A stretch of 64,000 nt of DNA. Origin: Amorphophallus konjac. Taxonomy: Eukaryota > Streptophyta > Magnoliopsida > Alismatales > Araceae. The stretch covers positions 297,030,642 through 297,094,641 of the forward strand of contig CM040123.1 of the NCBI GenBank assembly GCA_022559845.1, in the 5' to 3' direction. A program made the translations under genes and the position numbers. The notes beneath the pieces are model-generated. The model was not told where the DNA came from. It did no database searches and worked only from the letters and a program-made list of their open reading frames with translations. Of this stretch, positions 45,999-58,201 are shown one piece after another; position 1 is the stretch's first letter; every line of letters begins with the position of its first letter.

Positions 45999-46001
45999 AA
46001 T

Positions 46002-48414
46002 TGATGTGACACAGACTGTGGGAGAATGCAGCAAGTGGTCACGATCCCTTGGACCTAAATCGCAAACACAATCGCAAGATTTGAGATTGTCGGAAATCGC
46101 CAATCCACCGTGCGCACGCGCTTCCCGTGGTGACTCGGTGATGCCGAGTCGAGGTGGTGGAGCAAGACCCTTGCTGGTAGAGGGCCAGCAGGGCTACAGT
46201 TTCCCTCCCATGGGTACGGTGCCCACAATCAAGGAGCTGGCTGGGTGCCTTGGGGGCACTGGGTCACTCTCTCTCTCTAGCCCATGGTGACCGCACGCAA
46301 GCTGGATGTTCCAGGGTCGAGCGCTCTCTCACCGTCCAGCGGAGTAGTTTGACGGATATTAAGTAAACAAACACTAGAGAGAACAAGGTCTGGAGCTTAC
46401 CTGGGTGGTTTGAGGAAACCAACCTCGTTCGGAGACGAGGGTGAGCGGGGAAGTGTGGGTTCCCCGCACACTACGTCGATCGGAGCTTCACCCTGCTATA
46501 CAATATTCAAGCACTATGCCTCATGCAGGAGGGGTATCTTGGGGTGGGGAGGATTGGAGTACAAACAAACACTACCTCCAAACAGGGAGGGACGGTAAGC
46601 CGGCCAGGCGGGGAGGGGAGGAGGGCTAGGGACGGAGCCGAGCGAATCCTCTAAGTTCTGCCCGCCGATCTGCCTGACGGACAGGCGCTCACTGTTGGTG
46701 CTGTAGTAGCCGCTCCGGAACTCAAAGTCAAAGAGACCAGTGCCCAATCGTCGGTGATTGACCCGGGATGAAGCCTGAATTTTTTCGGAATCTCGAAGTG
46801 TCGCGAATGGCCAGAGCAGGTGCTGGATCGGCGCTGCTTGGTTCGGGCTTGATCAGGTTTCAGGATGCTGCAGCGGGAAGACGAAGCCGCCCCGAGTGCT
46901 CCCGTGATTAGAACGATGCGGGACCAGGACGGTTACATGCGTGGCCGCGTCCTCTTCGATCAGCAAGGAAGAACGGCACTGGAGGAGGTCAGGGTCGAGA
47001 GTGGTATCCCGAGAGGTGGAGAGGTATCAGGACAGACCCTGACTGACCTGAACAGCGTCCCTGCGGTAGAAAAATTGGTACGAGCCGCTCCTATCTCCAA
47101 ACGATGTCCCGTCGGCTGCGTTGGTTAGGCGACTGGTAGATCTTCGTCCCGGTCAAATGGCGCACCAAGGGGATCCCAGGAGAGACCGCAGGAGCTTCTG
47201 GACTGAGGCTCTGGCCCCTATTCAGGTGCTGAATGCGCTGCCGGGCGAGAATGGATGCCGAGAACAGCTCCAACCTCAGAACGGGGCAAGACCACCTCGC
47301 CTGCGAAGACGATCAGGGGAGCTTTCAAGAAATATATAATACGCCTCCAGAAGATGTTCGGTAAAGACGTGCCAACCACTGCAACAAGCAGCTAGCCTTC
47401 TGCCTGCGACCTGGACAGGGTATGATGGTGGAAGGGGATGGTAGTGAGGAAATGGGGAGGGGGAAATGGAGTGGGAAGTGGCTGGGGCATCCCCTGGTTG
47501 ATAGGGGGTCAAAGGGGTGTCGAACCAAGGGGTGAGAGGGGGGAAATGGGGGCTGGAAGGGGGTCTAGCAGGTGGGGGACTGGGGAGCTGCGAATTTGGT
47601 GTTGGAAGGGAGAGGGAGAGGGAGATCTCTCTCCTTTGGTTTGAATGAGTGGTTAATGGAGGGTTAATGTTGCTTTGGGGAGGGGAAAGGTTGTGTTGGG
47701 GATGGGAAGGGTTGTATGGGAAGGTGGAGGGATGTGTGGGGAAGAGGCAAGGGTGCTTGGGGGAGTGGAAATAGTGCTTAGGAGGTGGGAGGGTTGCTTT
47801 GGGAGATGAAGGGGTGCTTGGGTAATGGTGGGGGTAATGGTAGTATTGATGGGCCTAGGGGAGGTGAAAGGTTGTAGTTAATGGATGGGCTGATGTGGAA
47901 AGTGGAGAGTGGGGGAGGTGTTGATGAGGTGGCAAGGGAAGGTGAAGGGGCAAGGGCGCCCTAGAGAGAGAGGGAGAGGGAGAAGAGAGAGAGGGGTGGC
48001 GCCCTAGAGAGAGAGAGGGGGGGGTTCTCACAAGATTTAGTGGAATACTCAATTCAAAATTTTCTTCATTACTTCACCAAGGGGGGTTTGGGGTCCTATT
48101 TATAGGGACCCAAACTTTTACATGACAAGACTACCCCTGGCTTTACACATAATGACCAAGCTGTCCAAAAAACAACAAAGGGGTAGATGAAGACTAAAAC
48201 ATAGGGAAATGACTTAGGGCCTAGGATGATGACTCAAATAAAGGGGAACATTACATCAAAATGACTCAAACAAAAGTAAGAAATACATCAAAATGATCTA
48301 AGTAGAAAAGCAAAGAGTCGAGGGGGCCCTGCTTGACATGGAGCTCGATCCTATTCCTCTCCAGGAGGAAGTGAAGTCCCGAGCCAGAGAGAATTGTGGG
48401 TGATGTCCCCATCA
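46002..48414 (-). repeat. Element C 5' LTR
   Basis: 2413 bases, the same length as the left copy. Followed by the duplication AGGAA at 48415. Confidence 0.95.
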
Positions 48415-51400
48415 AGGAAGACTTCGGTCTTCTCTCCCTCTTCCATCTGGATAAACCTCCTGACAAGGTTTCCTCCTCGGGCGTCTTCCTTGCTAAGGAC
48501 AGGCCCGTGCATGTTCTCTTTATTCCCTTTCTATTCCATCCACCATTTCCTCCGCTCCTTACTTATCCGGTCGTGGGGCAACCCACACATCCGGTTTGCA
48601 CTTTTGCTCATGACCACCAAAAAAAAATGCCAATTCTTAAACGTGGACCTGCGAGTTCACTATCGAGGAAACGGCCTCCTTGGAAAATGGTTCCCTCGGC
48701 CAAGGTCCGACTCTTTCCACCTTGAACTCCCTTCCACAAGATGCTCTTGTACATAGTAGGGTAGAGTCTAGGTTAGGTTCAGATTTGTACATAGCATCTT
48801 TCCCTTCCAAAAAGTCTAGTGTCCGTCAGGTTCCCACGCGTTATATCAGCCAGCTGGCCGGTAAATGTGCGCAACTTTGTCAGGTCTCTGAATTCACCTT
48901 CACTCCCATTTCCCTAGGGGCAATCGAACTAGACAGATCTTTGGCTGATGACGATCTAGGGGTGTATGTCTTGGAAGAGGAGGATGACGCAGAAGAAGAA
49001 GAAGAGCCATTAGAAGATGGTAGTGATCCGATAGCTTCCTTCGTCGATGGAACCAAGAGATTTGATGAGCCTAATGTGTCCGTTGACGAATCCACCAAGG
49101 AAATCAATCTCGATGCCGAGGATAATCTGAAGTTTATACTGATAAGTGCCAATTTAACTGATGAAGAGGAAGCTGCGCTTGTGGTGGTTCTCAGGGAATT
49201 CCCTGATACTTTCGCTTGGTCCTATGAGGACATGCTGGGTCTGGACCGGTCCTTAGTTTAACATCATCTAGTCCTGAAACCCGATGCTCGAGCTGTCAAA
49301 CAGAAGTTAAGGCGACTTCATCCAAAGCTCGCACTCAAGGTCAAAGAAGAAGTGGACAAGCTCCATAAGGCCAAGTTCATCAAGGTAGTGTTGTATCCTC
49401 AATGGGTAGCTAACATCATCCCGGTTATGAAGAAGGACGGTAGGGTCCACATCTGTATAGATTTCTGTGACCTTAATCGTGCTTGCCAAAAAGATGAATT
49501 TTCTCTTCCACACATAGATGTCCTGGTAGACAACACTACCGGCTATGAGATGCTGTCCTTCATGGATGGCTTCTCGGGGTACAACCAGATCCGCCTAGCG
49601 GAGGAAGACCAGGAGAAAACATCCTTCACCACTCAGTGGGGGACCTACTACTATGTCGTCATGCCCTTCGGTCTTAAGAACGCAGGAGCGACCTATCAAA
49701 GGGCGATGATGGCTATCTTCCATGACATGATGCATACTTATATGGAGGTTTATGTGGATGATATTCTGGTCAAGTCCTGAACCAGGAGTGGCCACGCAGA
49801 GATCCTCCGTGCAGTTCTCCAACGGTCACGAGAGCACCAACTTAAAATGAACCCCAAGAAATGTGTATTCGGGGTCTCTTCAGGCAAGCTTCTAGGGTTC
49901 ATTGTCAGCAAGAGAGGAATTGAGATCGACCCTAACAAAGCTAAGGCCATTGCCGAGATACCTCCTCCCAAAAACATCAAAGAAGTATGTGGTTTGATCG
50001 GGCATTTGCAATTCATCAGGAGATTTATATCTCATCACTCTCAGCGATGCAAGCCCTTCTACGATATGCTAAAAGGAGAGGCTAGATTTGATTGGAATGA
50101 CAAATGTCAAAAGGCCTTCGATGACTTGAAGAGTTATCTGTTAAATCCTCCCATCCTGGCACCCCCGGTCCTGGGTCAGCCTTTATTGCTCTATGTTTCC
50201 ATCACTAATGAATCGGTTGGAGCAATATTGGCCCAATATGACGATGCTAAAAGAGAATGCGCAGTCTACTATATGTCCAAACTGTTCAATGAAGCCGAAT
50301 AGAGGTATACTCCTATGGAGAAGACTTGCGTGGCCGTCATCTGGGTCGCCCAAAAGCTAAAGCACTATTTTCTTGCACATGAAGTCAAGCTCTTGGCGCG
50401 AATGGACCCTATCAAGTACTTGCTGGAAAAGTCTTCCCTAATCGATTGTTTGGTGAGATGGAAGAGTTTTCTCAATCAATTCGATATCACCTATGTCAAT
50501 CAGAAGGCGGTCAAGGGGCACGCCATTGCCGAGCACCTCGCCCATCATCCACTCCCTACATTCTCCCCTGTCGATGAGAGTTTCCCGGACGAAGAGTTAG
50601 GAGCCATTATAGATGGTGAGCCTTCGTGGATCCTCTACTTCGATGGTGCATTTAATTCCAAGGGCTGTGGAGTCGGATCCGTACTCCAGTCCCCTGAAGG
50701 TGTCATTATTCCCCGTGCTTGTCAGCTAACCTTCCCTGCCACAAATAATGTGGCTGAATATGAGGCACTCCTCATAGGCTTAAAGGTGGCACTGGCACTC
50801 GGAATTAAGGTGCTCCAGATCATTGGAGATTCTCAGCTCATACTCCGGCAATCCCTCAGCAAGTACCAAACCCGAGACCCGAAACTGAAGCCCTACCAAG
50901 ACCTGGTTGGTAGGGTAGTCCAGCGGTTTAGAAGCTCACCCTGGTACACACCCCTAGAGCTCAAAACATTCTAGCTGATGCTCTGGCGTCTCTGGCATCT
51001 TCTCTTCCAATCCCTGGCAGAAGGCCATCATCCTCGGTCATCGTGTAAAGAATGCACACCCCTTCACATTCTGATCCCTGGTTCCAGCAATTCTCTGAGC
51101 CCTCTTCTCAGATCCACGTCATCTCCCATGAGCCTGAGATCGACCTAGAAGACGGCAACCCCTGGTTCTTCGATATTAAAAACTATCTCAGGGATCGTTC
51201 CTTCCCCGATTATGCCACCACTGCCGATCGGTGTGCCATTCGTCGAGCTGCGGAGTGTTTTTCCATTATAGGTGGCCTCTTGTATTGCAAATCTCTCAAT
51301 GGAGTTTACCTTCGCTGCCTCGACGAGACCGAATCTTGAGCTGTTGTCGAAGCCGCACATTCCAGCGAATGCGGTGGCCATGTGAATGGTCACATGCTTG

Positions 51401-52311
51401 CTCAGAAACTCCTTCATCAATACTATTGGCCTACCATGAACGAGGACTGTGCCCACTTTGTCCGCCATTGCGCTAAATGTCAACACCACGCGGACAAGGT
51501 CCACGCTCCTTCATCCTCACTTCATCCTCTTATAGCTCCCTGGCCTTTTGCCATGTGGGCATTTAACGTAGTTGGTCCCTTGGAGGATAGAATCGGATAA
51601 ATCCGAAGAAAGTCCTTCATCCTCACCGCTACAGAATATTTCACGAAATGGGCAGAAGCTAAGGCGTTCACGGTAGTCAAGGCAGCAACGTTGGTAAGTT
51701 CATCAAACGCAACATCTTTGCATGGTTCGACGTTCCCCGTGACATCATCACCGACAACGGACCGCAATTCACATCCCAGGAGCTCCACGATATGTGTGGT
51801 AAATATGGCATCAATTTGCATCATTCATCTCCATACTACCCACAAGGAAACGGACAAGTTAAAGCTACAAATAAAACTCTCATTAGAATCATCAAGAAAA
51901 CTTGCAAGTCTCACCACTATTCAGACTGGCCAGATCGCCTCATCGAGGCCCTCTGGGCTTACCGCACTTCCATCCGAACTCCCACGGGTCAAACCCCGTA
52001 CGCACTTACCTTTGGGACAGATGCGGTACTCCCATATGAAATATTCGTTCCTTCACTAAGAGTGCAGCTGGACTCCGAGCTCGATCTCGAGCAACGGCGA
52101 GAAAACTTATTAGCCCTGCTGAAACTATTAGATGAGAAACGAATGATTGCGGCCGATCACGCGCAAGTATATCGCAAGAGAATTGCACGCTACTATGCCA
52201 AGAAAGTTCTAGAGAGAAAATTCAAGGTAGGTGAATTGGTTTTGAAAAGGAAAATCACTAAAACCACCGGTTTAAAGGCCAAATTTCAAGAAAACTGGGA
52301 AGGCCCTTTTG
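48415..52311 (+). pseudogene. Element B pol: RT, dual RNase H, integrase (to Copia-2 insertion)
   Basis: From 48420 the reading continues the G-patch-side frame (DFGLLSLFHLDK). After a shift near 48700 an acidic linker precedes RT (49262-49780: VHICIDFCDLNRAC, FMDGFSGYNQI, MPFGLKNAGATYQRAM, EVYVDDILVKS). The connection and gypsy RNase H follow (50315-50560), then archaeal-type RNase H (about 50620-51000: LYFDGAFNSKG, NNVAEYEALL, IGDSQLI). Integrase has a zinc finger (51355-51490) and core (about 51550-51930: TATEYFTKWAEA, ITDNGPQF, YYPQGNGQ). Stops: TAA 49259, TGA 49778, TAG 50300, TGA 51337, TAA 51598. Shifts lie near 50930 and 51690. Copia-2 cuts the integrase C-terminus at 52311; the last codons are at 62999-63110. 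Confidence 0.9.
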
Positions 52312-53314
52312 TGTTGAGTGAAGGGCCCGGATTCAGAGGGGGGGTGAATGAATCCCAAAAAGAAATTTGCCCAATTTGAAACTTAGATCTTGATTAACAC
52401 TGAACTTACAAAATCTTGCAGAAATAAAACTTTGATTCATTAATGTAGGTGTTCTAGCAAGATCCACACTCAAGCACTCAATGGGTCAGCCTAATGCGAG
52501 CACAAATAGCATTTTTGAAGAATGGAATGCAGTAAATCAACTTGATCTTAAACAGACGTTCTAACGAGAAACAATATAGAACACTTAACCTGCATGCCCA
52601 GCAAACTCGGCGATTCTAGGTGATCGAACTGATCTTAAGCATTCATTCACCGTGGTTGAAAGGCAATTAGGTCGCGATCGTAAACATGCACTTAATAACC
52701 TCAGAGAAGAAATCAGATCACAATGCACAAGGGGTTTTAGGTGGTTCGGTCATCAGACCTACATCCACCCCACACTCCAACCAGAGTGTTGCTTACTGCT
52801 GCCTCACAGCTTGAAACCGCTGGGCACCACAGCTTGCCTGCAAACGCTGCCTAACAGCTTGAGCCAGAGGAACACACTCCTCTCTTCTTCCAACCCGGAA
52901 GGAACCGCTAGTGACACCCAGTCACTAGCAACCAGAGACCCAAGTCTCTCTTCCCCTGAATCCACAAGAGGAAACCCGACCTCAAAATAGAGAATCGGAA
53001 AATATAGTTAAGAAGAAGAGCAGCAAGGGAAAATAAACCAAACAAAAAAAATGAAAAGAAGTATAGCTCTCGCAGAAGCAGATTAATCTGGATCTGATCC
53101 AAAGAATCGATAGTTAGCTGGACACAGCCTGCTTTAAGCTCTATCACTTTCTCTTCTCTTTCTCTTCTCAAAATCTTCTCTCAGCACGGATGTTCGACTT
53201 GGGTTTTCTCTCTTGGTTCACATCACTCTTCTCACACTCCCTTTTTTTTCTTCTTCCACTCTTTTTTCTTCTCTTCTCCTGGTCTATGTATATCCTCCCT
53301 ACACCATTTCCTCA

Positions 53315-53334
53315 GTATATATATATATATATAC
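53315..53334 (-). promoter_or_regulatory. TATA run of the Copia-2 left LTR
   Basis: A long alternating TA tract flanked by CTCAG and CTCCAG. The equivalent in the right LTR is at about 61469-61489. Confidence 0.6.
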
Positions 53335-53539
53335 TCCAGAGGCCTGGGCGAGTGGATACCACGTTTCCCGCCTTAAAGGTTGGAGCACGTGTTGGAACAT
53401 TCTGGAGCTCTATCTTCCTCAGATCACGTGCCAAGCACCCTGGTGAATGCACAGACAAATTTTCAAAAAAAGAGAGTCATTTTATCACAAACTTAGCATA
53501 ATTCGTATCAGTGTAATGAGTAAGAAGCCAGAAACTGCA

Positions 53540-54790
53540 CTGAGTAGAAGTTCCCAAATCAACAGTTGCACTAATTTGCAACAAGGTGAACAAGAGGTTG
53601 CACCGAGTTGAAGTGAGCAAAAGCGAGAGATGCACTGACTTGAGAAGACACAAGACGTCATTAGCACAGACCATAGACTCTGATCATGCAACAGATATGC
53701 ACGGACATGAAGCAACAAAATGCAAAGATGTACTGACTGGATTTTGCTAGAGAGAAAAATTTGCACCGAGTCAAAGGAATAAGCATCGACTAAGACGGGC
53801 AAGAAAGGCACCGATGTGAAATGAAGCAAACGTTGCACCAATCCACTTTAGCTATCTACAGGACTTGAACCGAGTCTAGAAGACATGAAACAGGAACTGC
53901 ACTGACCTCGTTGCTAAAGGGATTTGAATATGCTTGGTGTGCATGGAGCAAAAATGTGCACCGACATCTACAGTGAATTGTATAGAGTAGACTATGCACC
54001 GAAACATGTTTTTATCTGGAGCAAGGTATGCACTGAGTTCTGTTCCTCTACCTACGTCTAACCGAAGGATGCATCAACTTTGAGTATTTCAAAAAAGAAA
54101 GAGAATGCACCGAGATAAGGTGAGCAAAAATCAGAAAAGCACTAAACTAGTGAAAAGATGACAAAGAAAGGATTGCACCGACTCGGGTTAGGCTGTCCAA
54201 GCAAGATCTGCACAGAGATGCCAGACAGAGATGAACATAATAGAGAGAGATGCAAGACGAAGCTTGGACTGAGTCAAGAGTTCTTGTCCACGTAAGAACT
54301 TGCACTAAGATGGCAGAGTGAAATGCACTGGTACAAAATGAGGAGACTAATACAGTGCGAGCTGGTCAAGAATTGCATTGACCCACAAATTGCACCGACC
54401 CTTGGAGGTGAGATGCAAGGGCAAGAATGCACCGACCTTGATGCGCATGATGCCTTTGGATGCACCGAGAAAGAAGCTAATCGACAGTATGTGGGCATGA
54501 ACAGAAACTTGCACTGAGACAAGCACTTATGTGTGAAGTGCAGAACTAAGCGAGAGTTGCACCGAGCAAGATTATGAGCGAGACACTGCATGCACTGACT
54601 ATGACTTAGTCTATGAAATAGTATGGACCATACACAACAGATAAAATTGGAGAATTAAAGCACCAACAGCTAAGCATGATTCATCAGAAAGTCACTATCA
54701 AGACTAGGGTTTCCAGACATGAGCAATCCACCATGCAAACAGTTCACATGAATTAATCAGATATTCTAATCAGATGCACTGACCACAATT
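53540..54790. repeat. About 25 dispersed TGCAC(C/T)GA motifs in Copia-2 U3
   Basis: Variants of TGCACCGA or TGCACTGA recur every 30-70 bases (for example near 53602, 53761, 53960, 54101, 54174, 54396, 54430, 54462, 54560). In the sense orientation they lie upstream of the TATA run. The right LTR has the same array at about 61720-62940. Confidence 0.8.
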
Positions 54791-54840
54791 CTATCACACA
54801 TGACTCAGAAATTGTCATTATCAAAACCAGCGTTCCAACA

Positions 54841-54860
54841 ATCTCCCCCTTTTTGACGAT
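54841..54860 (-). promoter_or_regulatory. Copia-2 terminal polypurine tract
   Basis: The minus strand reads GTCAAAAAGGGGGAGAT immediately before the 3' LTR. Further GGGGGAG tracts are at about 55180-55187, 57553-57559 and 57846-57852. Confidence 0.85.
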
Positions 54861-55257
54861 GACAACCTAATGAGTCATGTATGATAATTCACATAATGAA
54901 TTAAGCAAAATCAATTTCTGTCATACATACAGCAACCACTATTTCAGCACAAAAAGCAATAAGAATCAGGTGTAAACAGTTACCCACCAGAACTCTAAGA
55001 TTCATCCAAAAACTTAAAGTCATCCATAAGGAAGGTTTAAAGTTATCCACAAAAAGAAGTTTAAAGACATCCACCATCCACACAACAAAAAATTAAAGTC
55101 ATTAAAAAAAATCATCAAAAACCATCATCAGCAGATCACAACTACATGACATTTTCTTCAACTACATGACATTTTCTCTCCCCCTTTGTCATTATCAAAA
55201 ACCGTGGGAGCTTCTGGGGTCTCTCGGATCTTTGGGAGGAGCAGAACTTGAGCTTCC

Positions 55258-55989
55258 TCATTGAGGGGGTCTGTCCAGGATGGAATTCTGAAGAGACCGC
55301 AGAGAGTTGGACAACTGCTCAAAGTAGTAAAAAATAGTGCCGCTAATACTGGTCGAGAGAGAGGACATATCTGCTGGCTCTATTAAGATATTTTCAAGTC
55401 TGGCTACAACAGTATCAACTGCAGATTGAGCTTTTTCCAATGCTGTACGGATCTCCTGTTGACCAGTGAGGAAGGGATGATCCAGAGTCCTTATCTTCGC
55501 AAGCTCAATGTTGATATCGTAGGTTTTGTCAAGGATAGTGACAAGGGTCTTGTAAGAAGTGGTCTGAGTGCTTTGAACACTGCTAACCGCCTCTCCTATT
55601 CTATCAATCAGACCTAAGAGCTTTCCTAAGAACTCTTGCATCGTATCATCTGCCCTCCATTTGTCAGCCACAAATTGTGTCCACTGCGTATTCACTATGT
55701 GCTCTAGAAGATGTAGTCTTGTGCTCATTTTGTTCAGATGAAGGTTTGTGTACAGAAGCTGGGAAGACAACATCTTACTCTGATTTTGAACCAAAGCTGT
55801 CAGATTGTTGAGCAAATCAGAAATATTCGGCTCACTATTGGCCTCAGTTGAACTTGCAGACGGAGTGCTTGATTCAGGATACTCGACATAGTAAACCGGA
55901 TGTTCTTCCTCAAAAATTTGTGTATCCCCGGCAAATGGTTCAGCTGGTTCCTTAGACACTACATAGCAATAAAGATCAATCAATATCAA
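55258..55989 (-). CDS. Copia-2 env-like ORF, C-terminal part
   Basis: A 243-aa frame between the gag region and the 3' LTR, where SIRE-type copia elements carry an env-like ORF. The start is acidic and Ser-rich (SSTPSASSTEANSEP). The rest is helical with heptad-like spacing (LLNNLTALVQNQSKML, HLNKMSTRLHLLEHIV). No convincing transmembrane segment or signal peptide is visible here, so an envelope function is not shown. Reading from the preceding ORF requires a frame change or splicing. Identity rests on position and coiled-coil character; function unknown. Confidence 0.5.
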   Translation of the reverse strand: MILIDLYCYVVSKEPAEPFAGDTQIFEEEHPVYYVEYPESSTPSASSTEANSEPNISDLLNNLTALVQNQSKMLSSQLLYTNLHLNKMSTRLHLLEHIVNTQWTQFVADKWRADDTMQEFLGKLLGLIDRIGEAVSSVQSTQTTSYKTLVTILDKTYDINIELAKIRTLDHPFLTGQQEIRTALEKAQSAVDTVVARLENILIEPADMSSLSTSISGTIFYYFEQLSNSLRSLQNSILDRPPQ

Positions 55990-56069
55990 TGCTTTCCCAA
56001 AAACATTTTCATCTCAGAGACCCCAAAATTTTTTTTACCAGTTCGGAATGCTCTGCGGTTAGCTTAATA

Positions 56070-56417
56070 TCATGAGTATCCACTAAAGGCAGAAGTGCAA
56101 ACTTCGGTTTCCAGAAAATATATCAGCTTTACGAGGGGATTTTGTGTACCTTTGTTTCTAGAAGATTCACCCACTATCTCTTTTCCTTTTCTTTTCTTTC
56201 CTTTGGGGACTTCTTCACTTGTCTCAACCCTTGCTTCCTCGAGAGGGACGAGCTCATCGACTTTCCTTTTTCCTTGGGCATCTCCAGTAGGCCCCTCCTT
56301 GCTTTTGCTCTCATAATCATTTTCTCTTTCGGACATGTTGATGTCTTGAGTTGGCGGTAGCTGCTCCTCTGACACCTCTTCCTTCCCCTTGTTCTTAGTT
56401 GACGGAGTAGACATCAC
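56070..56417 (-). CDS. Copia-2 env-like ORF, N-terminal part
   Basis: 115 aa, very Lys/Glu-rich (MSTPSTKNKGKEEVSEEQ; KGKKRKGKEIVGESS). The basic stretch resembles a nuclear signal. It lies just upstream of the coiled-coil ORF and ends in a short hydrophobic tail that may be intronic read-through. An overlapping frame at 56614-56414 (MTSRRKRLSSF) may be the original start. No known domain. Confidence 0.4.
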   Translation of the reverse strand: MMSTPSTKNKGKEEVSEEQLPPTQDINMSERENDYESKSKEGPTGDAQGKRKVDELVPLEEARVETSEEVPKGKKRKGKEIVGESSRNKGTQNPLVKLIYFLETEVCTSAFSGYS

Positions 56418-56814
56418 AGAGGTTTGTGATTGAGATGAGGACGCCCTCTTTCGAGAACTACAAGGGTGGATGCTGAACTAGGTGATTGGCACGTGAAAAG
56501 GCGAGAAGCAGAAACGGCGGAGAAGAAGAACTCAAGCGGGAAACTAGAGAGACGCTTACGGCGGGAAGTCATGAGAGAGGGAATGACCTGGATTGTAAAA
56601 GGGCAGAAGTTCAATCGGCACTTTTAGGGTTAAACAATGTATAAAATACATTATCCCTTTTTTTTGACGTACACTTTATCCCCAAACTGCCCTTCTCGTG
56701 CATAAAATATTTTTTCTTCACCTCCTTTATTGTCTTTGGCGTATTAAACTTATATCTTATATGTTTATCGCTCAAAGGTTCATCTTTTAACGCATACCCA
56801 ATGGAGATAAACAC

Positions 56815-58201
56815 TTTTAGTCACAGATCAATGTCCAGTTAATAAAAATCACCAAAGTAACTCATTATTTTCATAAGATAAAGCTGGTTTTCAGACATAT
56901 GTCTTATATTGTGTTTTAAGTTCAGTTTCAGCCCCCGAGGTAGAACCAGCGTCAACCACATCTATTCTTTCTTTTGCCCCTCTTTTTTTTTAATTTTTAA
57001 AATTTTGATTGGAGCATTCTAGTAAGACTGGCCTTTTTACACAAGGAGACATGTTTATTAGACACCAGAAACCCTGGTTACTCAGCACAGTCTACCTTCT
57101 TGCCTCTTTTTATGAACAGAGATAGCTTATTTCTTCATGACACAATTTCTAGATTTCTTTGATTTAGACGACTAGTTTCTCAGAAATTTGCCATTGCTCT
57201 GCCATTACCGTTTATTTTACTTGATGGTGTATTCCCTGGTCTACTTCATATTAGCTTGGAAGCATGATTTAAAAACACTTTATAAGACATTTTCTTCTAC
57301 CAGATTATCCCAAAACTCATGAATTTCAGATTGATGAATTTTATTAGGTTGGACTTTTCTAGTCATTAAGAGTGTTTTCAGCTCCAGTGAAAATGCTTTC
57401 AAGAGTTCTCTTGAACAATTAACCATAAGATATAATCTTTATAGGCCGAAGATCACTCAATAGGGAAGACCAACATTTTCATACACTACTGGGAGTGGTT
57501 TTTGGTAATAATAATGCACGATGGACAAGGATAATAATGTTCCATATATTGCTCCCCCTAAGTGTCAGCCCATGGGAAAGGAATTTAGATGAGAAGAGAT
57601 GGATCATATGTTGATAATAAAGATGAAGGATGAAGAAGTGAGCTTTCCAACGACATTAGAGTAGAGGTCCAAATTGGTGTAGAGTTGCAGACTGCTTTAA
57701 TCCAAAGATATCCTCAGTCAATTCTTGACCCAAACACTTCTGATCAGATCTGACAGTTTCAGCTCAACATCTCATCTTAAACACCACTAGCTTTCAAACT
57801 CATAATGTGCACCAACTACTTCATTTCCGCTCAGAACAGTTCAGCTCCCCCTCACTGAGTGCTAAGGTCCATAATTAGGCAGCACTTTGTTTTTCTTGCA
57901 GATAGATAGAGGTATATACATATTTTATTTCTAGACTCTTATGCAAACGTTCAAGTGACTCCTTTTAGATTTTTATAATAATGTTATGTGCGAAGAGCTA
58001 ACATGCAGAAAGTGTGACAATTCATGTAGTAACAATTCAGAAACACTCTTATTATTTGCACGCATTTATCTAGAACATATAACTTTAGTACGATTGGAAG
58101 ACTGACCTGAATAGAAATCAAGGCATGGGGTTTTCTCCTTCGAATGTCGTGGCTAAGTTACCCCTTTATTTCATTCCACGGCACACCTGCAAGTTAGCAC
58201 T
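56815..58201 (-). other. Copia-2 noncoding block after gag
   Basis: Holds no ORF. Parts (about 57040-57210, 57845) resemble the post-pol block of Copia-1 (about 23570-23750, 24290). Pol has therefore been lost between the gag knuckles and this block. Confidence 0.65.

Larger units (their letters stand above)
40793..48414 (-). mobile_element. Element C: pol-deleted chromovirus-derived LTR retrotransposon
   Basis: Two 2413-bp LTRs (40793-43205, 46002-48414), both TGATGTGACAC to CATCA, are flanked by AGGAA (40788-40792, 48415-48419). The 2.8-kb interior on the minus strand has a Met-tRNA-type primer site, a 698-aa ORF and a decayed integrase C-terminus with chromodomain. No protease, RT, RNase H or integrase core is present, so it must depend on another element. 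LTRs differ by roughly six changes in the first 125 bases by eye. It lies inside the element B gag-pro frame. Confidence 0.9.
52312..54840 (-). repeat. Copia-2 3' LTR
   Basis: 2529 bases. On the minus strand the polypurine tract at 54841-54854 precedes it. It carries the TGCACCGA-type repeats (53540-54790) and a TATA run at 53315-53334. Confidence 0.95.

Noticed and set aside
45868..46042. Upstream start for the element C ORF
   Set aside because: It would place the N-terminus across the primer-binding site and the LTR edge; the Met at 45868 begins a gag-like coiled coil.
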